Both the position numbers and the translations under genes were made by a program. Under the pieces are notes generated by a model. That model had not been told where the DNA came from. It did no database searches and was given only the letters and a program-made list of their open reading frames with translations. This document shows positions 49,834 to 58,366 of a stretch of DNA of 64,000 nt, piece after piece. Positions within the stretch are counted from its first letter, which is position 1; each line of letters starts with the position of its first letter. The stretch is taken from the NCBI RefSeq assembly GCF_003315345.1, contig NZ_QNRO01000016.1:29693-93692 (forward strand), read 5' to 3'. This DNA is from Marinobacter pelagius (lineage in GTDB: Bacteria > Pseudomonadota > Gammaproteobacteria > Pseudomonadales > Oleiphilaceae).

Positions 49834-51051
49834 TTAAACAACCTGACCCATCTGGAAGATCGGTAGATACATGGCAATAATCAAGCCACCAACAAGCACG
49901 CCAAGAACCGCCATAATCATCGGCTCCATCAGAGCAGTCAGGTTGTCTACCATGTCGTCAACAACACCCTCGTAGTGCTCAGCAACCTTTCTCAACATAT
50001 CGTCCAGGTTTCCGGACTCCTCACCGATGGCCGTCAGCTGAACAGCCATCACGGGGAAGATGTCCTGCTGGCGCATAGATGCCTGTAATTGGGTACCACT
50101 GGACACATCGTTCTTAATCCTAAGGATCGCATCACGATACACCGCATTGCCCGTTGCTCCGGCAACCGAATCAAGTGCATCCACGAGAGGCACGCCTGCA
50201 GCAAATGTAGTAGAAAGCACCCGACCGAACTTAGCCACAGCCGATTTGTCGAGGATCTCCCCAACAATGGGGAGTTTCAGTGTGTATTTGTCTATTAGGT
50301 CGGAGAACTTCTGTGATCGTCTTTTCGACTCCCGGAACAGAAAAATGGCCGCTACAAGCCCGAGCAATACGATGAACCACCATTGCTGCATCCATTCCGA
50401 TATTTCAATAACAAACTGTGTGAATACAGGCAGGTCTGCACCAAACCCCTGGAACAGGCTTTCAAACTGAGGCACCACTTTGACCAGAAGAATGGCTGTA
50501 ACAACGATCGCGACCACGATAACTGCGATCGGGTAGGTCATCGCTTTCTTCACTTTTTTCTTGAGCGTTTCGGTCTTCTCCATGTAAGTCGCGATTCGAT
50601 CAAGCATTTGCTCAAGCGCACCGGCCCTCTCGCCAGAATCGACCAGATTGCAGTAAAGATCATCGAAATGTTTGGGATGCTTCCGAAGCGCGCCAGCAAA
50701 GCTTGTACCGGAGGAGATATCATTTCGAATGGAAATAACCAGTTCCTGGAGCCCTTTGTTCTCGAGGCCATCAGCCACAATATCGAAGCTTTGTACCAGG
50801 GGAACACCTGCCTTCATCATCGTTGCAAGCTGTCGAGTAAGCATCGCGATATCGAAGGGTGTGATCTTCTTGCTTCCACCGAAAAGAGGCTTGGGTTTCT
50901 TCTTCACCTTATCCGGGATGATCCCCTGCTTCCGGAGTTGGGCTTTGACCAGAGCCAGGCTTGGGCCTGTAACTTCGCCCTTGGATTTCTGTCCTTTCCG
51001 GTCCTTACCTTCCCATATATAAGATTCCAGCTTTTGCGCTTTTTCTGCCAT
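49834..51051 (-). CDS. pilC: PilC, type IV pilus inner-membrane platform protein
   Basis: PilC (405 residues) is the polytopic GspF-family platform that couples PilB/PilT to pilin insertion. Two GspF domains (LTRQLATMMKAGVPLVQSFD and FGRVLSTTFAAGVPLVDALD) and three membrane helices are seen. It follows pilB by two bases. Confidence 0.96.
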   Translation of the reverse strand: MAEKAQKLESYIWEGKDRKGQKSKGEVTGPSLALVKAQLRKQGIIPDKVKKKPKPLFGGSKKITPFDIAMLTRQLATMMKAGVPLVQSFDIVADGLENKGLQELVISIRNDISSGTSFAGALRKHPKHFDDLYCNLVDSGERAGALEQMLDRIATYMEKTETLKKKVKKAMTYPIAVIVVAIVVTAILLVKVVPQFESLFQGFGADLPVFTQFVIEISEWMQQWWFIVLLGLVAAIFLFRESKRRSQKFSDLIDKYTLKLPIVGEILDKSAVAKFGRVLSTTFAAGVPLVDALDSVAGATGNAVYRDAILRIKNDVSSGTQLQASMRQQDIFPVMAVQLTAIGEESGNLDDMLRKVAEHYEGVVDDMVDNLTALMEPMIMAVLGVLVGGLIIAMYLPIFQMGQVV

Positions 51052-51053
51052 GC

Positions 51054-52772
51054 TTAATCCTTCGTCACGCGGTTGGCTTCTTCAAGGCTGGTCACGCCCT
51101 GAATCACCTTCAGGAGTGCTGAGTCTCGGAGATTTCTGAAACCTTCCGCTTGAGCCTGTTTTGCAATTTGAATTGAGCTGGCTTCTTCCATAATCATATT
51201 CGCCAGCTCGTCGGTAATCTTGACCACCTCGTAGATACCGACTCGGCCTTTGTATCCTCCATTGCATTTATCACAGCCCTTGGGGCGGTACAATGTGAAG
51301 CCTGTATCAATTTGTTCCTGTGTGAACCCTTCCTTCAAAAGCACATCTTTCGGGATGTCTGATGGTTGCTTGCAGCTGTTGCACAAACGGCGTCCCAGTC
51401 GCTGGGCAATTATCAGGCTGACAGAGGTGGCGATGTTAAAGGCGGGCACGCCCATGTTCATCATACGGGTGAGCGTTTCAGCGGCACTGTTGGTATGCAA
51501 CGTGGAAAGTACCAAGTGGCCCGTTTGTGCAGCCTTAATGGCGATTTCTGCGGTCTCCAAGTCTCGAATCTCGCCCACCATGATGACGTCGGGATCTTGC
51601 CGGAGAAAGGCGCGTAGCGCCTCGGCAAAGCCGAGACCAACTTTATTGTTAACGTTGACTTGGTTAATACCCTCGAGGTTAATCTCAGCAGGATCTTCCG
51701 CTGTGGAAATGTTCCTTTCAGCAGTATTGAGGATGTTGAGACCGGTATAGAGGGACACCGTTTTACCAGATCCTGTCGGTCCTGTTACGAGAATCATGCC
51801 TTGAGGTTGTTCAAGTGTCTCAAGGTACATCTGCTTCTGATCTTCTTCGTAACCCAATACATCGATGCCAAGCTTCGCCTGGCTCGGATCCAGAATCCGC
51901 AAAACAATCTTCTCGCCCCACAGAGTGGGGAGAGTGTTGACACGGAAGTCGATGGCTTTGGTCTTGGACAGCTTCATCTTGATACGGCCGTCCTGAGGAA
52001 CTCTGCGCTCGGAAATATCCAGCTGAGCCATGATTTTGACCCGCGCGGATATCTTCGGAGCAAGTTTGATTGAAGGACGAGACACTTCCTTCAATATTCC
52101 ATCTGTTCGGTAGCGGACACGGTAAACTTTCTCATAAGGTTCAAAATGAATATCTGAAGCGCCCCCGCGAATGGCATCCAGAAGCATCTTATTGACGTAT
52201 TTGACGATAGGCGCATCGTCGATGTCAGACGCGGATACCGCATCCTTGTCCTCGTCCTGGTCGCCACCCTCTGTTTCTACGCCCTCAAGGTCAGCATCCT
52301 CGAGATCGCCCATCGTCGTATCTTGGGACTCAAGATACTTGTCTATCGCACCCCTTAACTTGGCATCATCCACAAGAATGGCGTCAGTGCTCAGCCCAGT
52401 GTTGAACTTGATTTCATCCAAGGCCTGGATGTTGGTCGGATCGGAAACTGCAATGAAAAGTCGATTGCCTCGCTTGTAGAGCGGCAGGGCGTTGTGTTTT
52501 CGGATCAGCTTCTCGTCAACTGCCTTCTCTGGCAACATTTCTGGCAGGAATGCATCGAGATCGAGTACTGACATCCCGAATTCCATCGCGGCCGAAAAAG
52601 CCAGCTTTGCACTATTGGCCAACTCGTTCTGAGTAAGGTAAGTGATCAGAGGAATCCGGTTCTGCGAAGCCTGTAGGAAGGCTTCCTTCGCAGTTGCCTC
52701 ATCAAGAAGCCCATCTTCGACAAACCGCCGGGCCAAGCCTGTCAGCGTTACATTTCGGTTGCTACTCGCCAT
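51054..52772 (-). CDS. pilB: PilB, type IV pilus extension ATPase
   Basis: PilB (572 residues) is the hexameric ATPase for pilus extension. An N-terminal GspE/MshEN domain (about 1-150) precedes Walker A (GPTGSGKTVSLY), the Asp box, Walker B (VIMVGEIRDLETAEIA), the His box and the tetracysteine zinc motif (CNSCKQ ... CDKCNGGYKGR). It is divergent from pilA. Confidence 0.97.
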   Translation of the reverse strand: MASSNRNVTLTGLARRFVEDGLLDEATAKEAFLQASQNRIPLITYLTQNELANSAKLAFSAAMEFGMSVLDLDAFLPEMLPEKAVDEKLIRKHNALPLYKRGNRLFIAVSDPTNIQALDEIKFNTGLSTDAILVDDAKLRGAIDKYLESQDTTMGDLEDADLEGVETEGGDQDEDKDAVSASDIDDAPIVKYVNKMLLDAIRGGASDIHFEPYEKVYRVRYRTDGILKEVSRPSIKLAPKISARVKIMAQLDISERRVPQDGRIKMKLSKTKAIDFRVNTLPTLWGEKIVLRILDPSQAKLGIDVLGYEEDQKQMYLETLEQPQGMILVTGPTGSGKTVSLYTGLNILNTAERNISTAEDPAEINLEGINQVNVNNKVGLGFAEALRAFLRQDPDVIMVGEIRDLETAEIAIKAAQTGHLVLSTLHTNSAAETLTRMMNMGVPAFNIATSVSLIIAQRLGRRLCNSCKQPSDIPKDVLLKEGFTQEQIDTGFTLYRPKGCDKCNGGYKGRVGIYEVVKITDELANMIMEEASSIQIAKQAQAEGFRNLRDSALLKVIQGVTSLEEANRVTKD

Positions 52773-53205
52773 AAGTGCTCTGAAAAGATTGTGATAAGTC
52801 GCTGAATCGTAAATTCATGAAAAAAGAGTTTAGATGTCTGGAAGGGCTTTGGAAAGCATCACCGTTCTCAGTCTGACACAAGAACCTTCTAGGGGCTGAT
52901 AGTTGGGGATAGCACAGAGGGCTGATGACAACCTTCATCTGACCCCAAATTTAATTTTACCCTTAGCTTGAAAGCTGACAAAAAAGGTCACCTCCTGACG
53001 CTCAAAGGCATGGAAATCCTCTCAAATTTCAATGCGACGCACTTCACATAATGTTATAACTAACTGAAAATTCGTTGCTTTTAACATTGTCTTGCAATTG
53101 GCACGATGCCTGCTTGATATCGGGTACGCTCAATGCGGTAACGGGGCAAGGCTCCACCGCCCCGGAGCTTAAAACGAAAAACCGACAACCCTAGAGGTAA
53201 TTAAC
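52773..53205. other. pilB-pilA divergent intergenic region
   Basis: This 433-bp region carries one decayed palindrome (copy N, 52917-52946: GAGGGCTGATGA, then TTCATCTGACCCC) and the pilA sigma-54 promoter (53098-53115). An AT-rich tract at 53040-53097 may bind IHF or a PilR-type activator (inference). A GC-rich stem GGGGC...GCCCC lies at about 53142-53164 in the pilA leader. No pilB promoter was recognised. Confidence 0.7.
53098..53115 (+). promoter_or_regulatory. Sigma-54 (-24/-12) promoter of pilA
   Basis: TTGGCACGATGCCTGCTT has GG at 53100-53101 and GC at 53112-53113, the required ten-base spacing, and a near-consensus TGGCACG -24 box. It lies about 90 bp upstream of the pilA ATG. pilA is sigma-54/PilSR dependent in Pseudomonas; rpoN is in this window but pilS and pilR are not. 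Confidence 0.88.
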
Positions 53206-53682
53206 ATGCAAAAAATGAAGAACGGTCAGGCTGGTTTTACTCTTATCGAACTGATGATCGTTGTTGCGATCATTGGTATTCTGGCTGCTGTTGCGATCCC
53301 AGCCTATCAGGATTATACAATCCGCGCTAAAGTGGCTGAGCCGATTAACGCTGCTGCTGCAGCGAAGTCGTCCATTTATGAAGCGTATGCATCTGCTGGC
53401 TCAATGCCCGGAGTTGATAGTGATTTGGTCAACGAAATCGAAGCTAATCTGGCAGCTTTGCCAACAATTCAATCGGCTGCAGCAACAGCGGTCGGCACAG
53501 ATGGTCTCCGGATTGTTATGGTGACAGAAGATTTGGGCGGATCTACTGGTACAGATGCTACTAATGATATCGGATTCGAATATACCGGTGCAGACACAGG
53601 GTTAGTTACTACCTGCGGCACTGGTTCTGGTACAACTCTCGAGGAAAAGTACCTTCCGCAGAGCTGTAGGAATGCTAGCTAA
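53206..53682 (+). CDS. pilA: PilA, type IV major pilin
   Basis: PilA (158 residues) is a class IVa prepilin. A ten-residue leader ends in Gly, followed by the mature start [20 protein letters not shown] with Glu5. Two cysteines near the end (TTCGT and QSCRN) would form the D-region disulfide loop. The protein ends in Ser (CRNAS). In P. aeruginosa group I strains a C-terminal Ser is the glycan attachment site used by TfpO/PilO, which fits the next gene. Base composition drops sharply from here. Confidence 0.96.
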   Translation: MQKMKNGQAGFTLIELMIVVAIIGILAAVAIPAYQDYTIRAKVAEPINAAAAAKSSIYEAYASAGSMPGVDSDLVNEIEANLAALPTIQSAAATAVGTDGLRIVMVTEDLGGSTGTDATNDIGFEYTGADTGLVTTCGTGSGTTLEEKYLPQSCRNAS

Positions 53683-53734
53683 AAGATAAGCTTGATAAGT
53701 GTAATGTGCGCTACGTTTTAGAGTGCTATCTTTT

Positions 53735-53773
53735 AAAGACCCAAATTCGGAAGGATTTGGGTCTTTATTTTTA
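53735..53773 (+). terminator. Rho-independent terminator of pilA
   Basis: A 12-bp perfect stem (AAAGACCCAAAT with ATTTGGGTCTTT, eight-base loop) is followed by a T-rich tract. It lies 52 bp after the pilA stop and separates pilA from the next gene. Confidence 0.92.
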
Positions 53774-53852
53774 TCAAAGAATATTCTGCCTTCAGGCTTT
53801 TGGTTAGTTAATATTTCTGTTGTTTTTTCGAGATCTGAGTTTATCTTTAATC

Positions 53853-55361
53853 ATGAATGATTTTAAAACGACAGGGATTAAGCTAATGGACAAGGTTTCT
53901 GACTTTGTTTTTTTAGCTATAACTTTTGTAGTGTTTGTGGTCGTCCTGTACGCAGACTTCGTGTTCATGCCTCTCGGAAATTATGCAACGCAACGTCTTA
54001 TTCTTACTCATAGTCTAGGTGTTTTCGTTGTCTTTTCATTTGGTTTTCTTGGTTGGCGTCATGGCTGGGGGTTGTATGCAAAACTCTGGCCGGCATGGTT
54101 AATATCGGCTTTCCTTTTATTAAATGCGGTTGTGTTCTCTAATTCTCGCTTTAGTGCAGTCGAGCCAGGTATGTATACGGCTTTCTTCCTGGGTTTTGCA
54201 TTGCTAGGATTTTTATCGAAGAGTCTCGGCCGGACATATTATTGGGTTGTGATATATTGCTATGTTGCGGTTGCGATGACGGCATTATATGGCGCCGTTT
54301 CAATTATAATTTATCTGTTTTCAGTCATAGATGGCTTAGCATCTCTCTCTGCTGGCATACCATGGGGGTTTACAAATGTTCGTTACTGGAGTCATGTTGC
54401 TACTTGGCTTATTCCGATAATCCCTCTAGCGGTCTTAATAGGGCCATTTAGAGATAATATGCTTTGGCGTAGTTTGGTTGTTTTCAGTTCTGCAAGCTGG
54501 TGGTGGATAATACTTCTTTCAGAAGCTCGGGGAAGTTTTGTGAGCGTCGTATTTGGTGTATTGCTTTCAGCGATTTTAATTGGTCGTCCCGCCATACTCT
54601 GGTTTCGAGTTTCTCTTTTTTGCTTGGTGATTGGAATATTAATGTGGCTTTTGTTGTCCGTGGTTATCCCTTCATTATTGATTGGTGAGCAACTTATACC
54701 ATCTATAAGCAGCAGTACTTCCGGCCGAATTCCTTTATTTGTCGAAGCGTGGTCTATGAGCCTTGTCAATTTTCCATTTGGACTAGGGCCACAATCATGG
54801 CTAACACATGATATTTTGCGAAAAGAATACTTTCAGTCAGCTAAATTTGGTCATCCTCATAATATGTATTTGATGTGGGCTGCGGAGTATGGATGGCTTT
54901 TTATATGTTTGCTTTTGCTTTTTGTCGTTCAAAGTATTTGGTTATTTTGCAACCGGAGAATTGAGGTGCGAGACCTTAATAAACCGTGTGAGCATGCTTA
55001 CTTATTGGCTGCGTTTACGGCAGCAGTATCCGCCGGGCTGTTGCATGGGGGTGTCTCCGCCGTTTTTATGGCGCCTGGTTCCATGCTAATCGGTATTTTT
55101 ATACTCGGTCTTTTCCATGCATTGATTATTCCGGAAATAGTGGCATCTCCATCATCGCCTTCAAAAAATAGGTTTTTTTTCACGTTTTTTGTTTTTTTGG
55201 TTGTGAGTGCGATATGCATTTATTGGTTGGTTAAAATCTGGGAGTACCACGCGGCCATGACAAAGGATTTAGACTTCTATCGAGATAATATACAAGCTGA
55301 GACCTTTCCACGGTTTTGGTCTCACGGTAACTTTCCACGTCATCCCGATCTCATGCCTTAA
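53853..55361 (+). CDS. Wzy_C-type membrane protein, probable pilin O-glycosyltransferase
   Basis: This is a polytopic membrane protein of about 502 residues (some 11-12 hydrophobic segments) with the Wzy_C/O-antigen-ligase signature around FGHPHNMYLMWAAEYGW and a preceding large periplasmic loop. A gene of this class directly after pilA is usually the pilin O-oligosaccharyltransferase (TfpO/PilO or PglL-like) rather than WaaL. It is markedly AT-rich compared with its neighbours, as is pilA, which suggests horizontal exchange of a pilin-glycosylation cassette. The start is uncertain (ATG 53853 or ATG 53886, the latter with AGGG upstream). Confidence 0.78.
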   Translation: MNDFKTTGIKLMDKVSDFVFLAITFVVFVVVLYADFVFMPLGNYATQRLILTHSLGVFVVFSFGFLGWRHGWGLYAKLWPAWLISAFLLLNAVVFSNSRFSAVEPGMYTAFFLGFALLGFLSKSLGRTYYWVVIYCYVAVAMTALYGAVSIIIYLFSVIDGLASLSAGIPWGFTNVRYWSHVATWLIPIIPLAVLIGPFRDNMLWRSLVVFSSASWWWIILLSEARGSFVSVVFGVLLSAILIGRPAILWFRVSLFCLVIGILMWLLLSVVIPSLLIGEQLIPSISSSTSGRIPLFVEAWSMSLVNFPFGLGPQSWLTHDILRKEYFQSAKFGHPHNMYLMWAAEYGWLFICLLLLFVVQSIWLFCNRRIEVRDLNKPCEHAYLLAAFTAAVSAGLLHGGVSAVFMAPGSMLIGIFILGLFHALIIPEIVASPSSPSKNRFFFTFFVFLVVSAICIYWLVKIWEYHAAMTKDLDFYRDNIQAETFPRFWSHGNFPRHPDLMP

Positions 55362-55403
55362 ACATTATCCCTGAATCAGTGATTTGGTCATGCAAGATAC
55401 ACG

Positions 55404-55592
55404 TCAGGCCATCGTCTCCAACAATAGGCCGTTCTCAGGCGACGACGTTGGGCTGAGGGATACATGGGCGCCAGTCAGTGTCAACCCCGTGGAGCCCAGC
55501 AGATTGTATCCCGGTTTGGCAAAAGCCATGGCCAGATTGTTGGTGTCGAATTTGCCACATGACAGGCGTTCCAGATTGGGATCGGCTTTCAA
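55404..55592 (-). pseudogene. Remnant of a DDE transposase, perhaps IS1380-like
   Basis: A 62-codon fragment on the minus strand reads ADPNLERLSCGKFDTNNLAM...GYNLL, which resembles the C-terminal part of group-1 DDE transposases (typical pattern LERLPSGKF.TN.LV...AYNIL). No intact transposase, terminal repeats or target duplication were found. The call rests on remembered family sequence and is tentative. Confidence 0.4.
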
Positions 55593-56277
55593 CTGGCTGT
55601 GGACGGCGCGCTGGTGGTGTGATCGCCTATAGCGAGACGCACTGCTTGTCGTAGGCTACATTGATAGAAAAGGGCGCTATCTAGCCTATGAGGCTGCCCT
55701 TCGACCACAAACAAATCTGGCCATCGGTATTATTGGTGCGCTCCGTGACTTCATCGATTCGGCGCCACCTGGATCGTTCTAAATCGTTTCTTACAGAACT
55801 GATTCCATCTTGCTGCCATGATTCCGGGAGCTAGGCTTTCTGAGCCGGAGCCTTATCCGCTCAGGCCGGAGGATCCTGATTACCGGGGTTCCACTTGATC
55901 ATGAAGTAGCACTATTTTGCTCCCCGCAGGAAGTCGGGGCTTTCACATATACAGTGGGGCTTACTCCTCCTAACCTACACGAGGACTGACTGTTAATCCA
56001 CGATTGTGGAGCGTAGAGATCGGTGAGGAGGGGCCATTCCATTGCTTATAGGTTGTTGCGGGCAATATGCACACTGTTTTGTCGCAATAACATGAGCGTG
56101 TCCGGTAGTACCCAAGTCCAGTTTACTAATCGTTAAAAAGTACTGAGGAGTGGAATGCTCGTCAAGCGCGATTATATTTCTCAATAGCTTGGATTCTGCT
56201 TTTACAGGCTCCAGGTTTAGAGTACGTTTCCAAGCTCTCCAGTCGTGAAGTCACGGATTCGAGTAAAAAATGGATGC
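55593..56277. other. Decayed stretch without a recognisable intact gene
   Basis: This stretch lies between the Wzy_C gene and the MBL ribonuclease. On the + strand 55636-55782 a short open segment (ALLVVGYIDRKGRYLAYEAAL) shares the frame of the sequence before it, across a stop codon at 55630. It looks like the tail of a broken gene I do not recognise. No palindrome copy, tRNA or promoter was identified in 55783-56277. Confidence 0.5.
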
Positions 56278-57639
56278 TTAAACCTCAACCTCCTCAAACA
56301 ACTCCGGCACCTCAGCATCCCACCCAAACTTCTCAGCAATCCTCTTCCGCATCACATCACTAGCCACCATCTCCCCATGGGTGACATAAACCTTTTCCGG
56401 TTTCAGTGACCCTTGCTCCAGCCATTCCAGAATCTCGTTATAGTCGCCATGTGCCGAGAGCGAATCGAGGTTAAAGACGTCAGCCTTAACCGGCCAATAC
56501 TCCCCATGAATCTTCACCGATTCTGCGCCATTCACCAAAGCATCCCCTCGGGTCCCGGGTGCCTGGAATCCCGCAAACACAATGCTGTTCCGAGGATTAG
56601 GCAGTAACGTCTTAAGGTGGTGCAGAACCCGTCCACCACTGGCCATACCACTGGCCGAAATAATAATGCAGGGATACCGCACAGAATCCAACTCAATGGA
56701 TTGCTCCACCGTCTTAACAAACTCGGTCTTATCGTCAATCAGCTCACACTGACTGGCGTTGAGTTTATGCTCCTTATGGTGCTTGCAGAAGATCTCGGTA
56801 GCCTTAATGGCCATCGGGCTGTTGAGGTAAACGGGTAATTTCGGAATCCGCTTCTCGCTCATTAGCTTGTGCACTACATAAAGCAGCATCTGTGCCCGGC
56901 CCACCGCAAAGGCCGGTACCAGCACGATTCCACCACGCCCGGCAGTGCGGGTAATGATTTCTTCCAGCTCTGTCTCCGGATCTACTTCACCGTGAGCGCG
57001 ATCCCCATAGGTGGATTCGCACACCAGTACATCTGCCTTCTTGAGAGGTTCTGGTGGGCGCATGATGAGATCGTGTTGCCGGCCTACGTCGCCGCTGAAT
57101 ACGACGGTACGGTCATGGCCCTTGTGGTGCACGTGAACGCAAGAGGAGCCGAGGATATGTCCGGCTGGGGTGAAGGTGACTTCAAAACCTTTCATCGGTT
57201 CGAAAGGCTCATGATAGTGCAGGGACTCGAAATGTTTGAGCGCTTCCCAGGCATCCTTCTCGGTAAACAAGGGCTCGGGATGTTCGTGTTTGGAGAACTT
57301 TTTGCGATAGGCGTATTTGGCATCCTCTTCCTGCAGGAAGCCAGCATCCGGCAGCAACACCTTGCACAGCTCGTGAGTCGCCTTGGTGCAATAAATCTTG
57401 CCTTTAAAACCATTCTTGACCAGCGCTGGCAAATAGCCAGAGTGGTCGATGTGCGCGTGGGTCAGAACCACAGCCTCAACTGTGGACGGATCCACCGGAA
57501 ACTTCGCCCAGTTCCGCCGGCGCAGGGTTTTTACGCCCTGGTACATCCCGCAGTCCACCAGCATGCGGTGTTTCTCATCCGAGAGCAGGTAGCGGGAGCC
57601 GGTGACGGTGCCTGTGCCGCCGAGGAATCGAAGTTTCAT
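56278..57639 (-). CDS. MBL-fold beta-CASP ribonuclease
   Basis: This metallo-beta-lactamase-fold protein (453 residues) has the beta-CASP and RMMBL layout of CPSF-like RNA exonucleases/endonucleases. The metal motif HAHIDHSG, FSGDVGR and the later HGDYNEI and THGE motifs are intact. The cellular substrate in proteobacteria is unclear. ATG 57639 has AAGGA upstream and begins MKLRFLGGTGTVTGS. A longer reading from 57711 would pass through a palindrome and was rejected. Confidence 0.9.
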   Translation of the reverse strand: MKLRFLGGTGTVTGSRYLLSDEKHRMLVDCGMYQGVKTLRRRNWAKFPVDPSTVEAVVLTHAHIDHSGYLPALVKNGFKGKIYCTKATHELCKVLLPDAGFLQEEDAKYAYRKKFSKHEHPEPLFTEKDAWEALKHFESLHYHEPFEPMKGFEVTFTPAGHILGSSCVHVHHKGHDRTVVFSGDVGRQHDLIMRPPEPLKKADVLVCESTYGDRAHGEVDPETELEEIITRTAGRGGIVLVPAFAVGRAQMLLYVVHKLMSEKRIPKLPVYLNSPMAIKATEIFCKHHKEHKLNASQCELIDDKTEFVKTVEQSIELDSVRYPCIIISASGMASGGRVLHHLKTLLPNPRNSIVFAGFQAPGTRGDALVNGAESVKIHGEYWPVKADVFNLDSLSAHGDYNEILEWLEQGSLKPEKVYVTHGEMVASDVMRKRIAEKFGWDAEVPELFEEVEV

Positions 57640-57673
57640 GTTGGCGTCCTTGTGTTTGGTAAAACTCGGGTTC

Positions 57674-57764
57674 GGGGTCAGAAGAACGCTTTCTTCTGAC
57701 CCCTTTTTCAATAGTGATACTATGGCGTAAAAATGGGGTCAGATGAAGGTTTTGATCAGACCCC
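57674..57764. repeat. GGGGTC palindrome cluster O (2 copies)
   Basis: The copies are at 57674-57703 (P) and 57735-57764 (R, with one inner mismatch). They lie in the divergent gap between the MBL ribonuclease and the DUF4258 gene. Confidence 0.93.
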
Positions 57765-57795
57765 AGTTTGTGTCAGGTCAAGGAGGACCACGTTA

Positions 57796-58056
57796 ATGCA
57801 TTGCCAACGTTTTGGGTTGGACGTACACATTACTCGCCATGCCCGCGAGCGCATGGTTCAGAGATGGGTGAGCGACGCAGAACTCGCGAAGCTCCTGGAA
57901 ACAGGCGAATTACGGTACAAAGATGAGCAACGGCTATGGGTGGCCAAGGCATTTAAAGGCCGGTGTGATAACCTTATCTGTATCGCAGTTACACTCGAAG
58001 ACAGGCTGGTCGTAAAGACGGTGATGCATCACTTTAGTTGGGAGGTTGAGGGATGA
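57796..58056 (+). CDS. DUF4258 protein, possible toxin
   Basis: This 86-residue protein is of the DUF4258 type: ITRHARERMVQRWVS...LVVKTVMHHF. The H-x2-R-x3-R and terminal H-H pattern recalls small RNase-like toxins. An AGGAGG site lies nine bases before ATG 57796; a longer reading from 57733 includes a palindrome. The stop overlaps the following DUF2283 gene (ATGA), as in toxin-antitoxin pairs. No activity can be proven from sequence. Confidence 0.75.
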   Translation: MHCQRFGLDVHITRHARERMVQRWVSDAELAKLLETGELRYKDEQRLWVAKAFKGRCDNLICIAVTLEDRLVVKTVMHHFSWEVEG

Positions 58057-58244
58057 GAACAACCTATGACGAGGCAGATGATATTCTGGTACTGCACCTT
58101 TCAGAAAAGTCCATCGTGAAAGAGGTTTCCCAGGACTGGAATACGCATGTCAGCTATGCGGATGATGGCACGATTGTGGAAATTGTTATTCTGGAGGCTT
58201 CCAAGCAGGGGGCTTGGCCTTTGCTATGTAGCCATGCGGCTTAG
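58053..58244 (+). CDS. DUF2283 protein, possible antitoxin partner
   Basis: This 63-residue protein matches the DUF2283 pattern (TYDEADDILVLHLSE...VSYADDGTIVEIVILEAS). It overlaps the DUF4258 gene by four bases. DUF2283 genes are frequently found next to DUF4258 genes. The last ten residues look unlike the family and may be a repeat-driven or decayed end. Confidence 0.75.
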   Translation: MRTTYDEADDILVLHLSEKSIVKEVSQDWNTHVSYADDGTIVEIVILEASKQGAWPLLCSHAA

Positions 58245-58263
58245 CAGGCCCGTTGTTGAAAAT

Positions 58264-58335
58264 GGGGTCAGATGAACGAGTTCATCAGACCCCGGAGTTA
58301 AAGTCGGGGTCTGAAGAAAGCCTTCTTCTGACCCC
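58264..58335. repeat. GGGGTC palindrome cluster P (2 copies)
   Basis: The copies are at 58264-58293 (R) and 58306-58335 (F), in the gap between the DUF2283 gene and cysQ. Reading upstream from cysQ stays open through both copies, which invites a false N-terminal extension. Confidence 0.95.
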
Positions 58336-58366
58336 ATGTTCACGTTCACCCCCCAGGGACGCCCCC

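Noticed and set aside
55993..56184. 63-codon minus-strand frame in the decayed stretch
   Set aside because: No ribosome-binding site, no family resemblance, and it lies in a region of broken frames.
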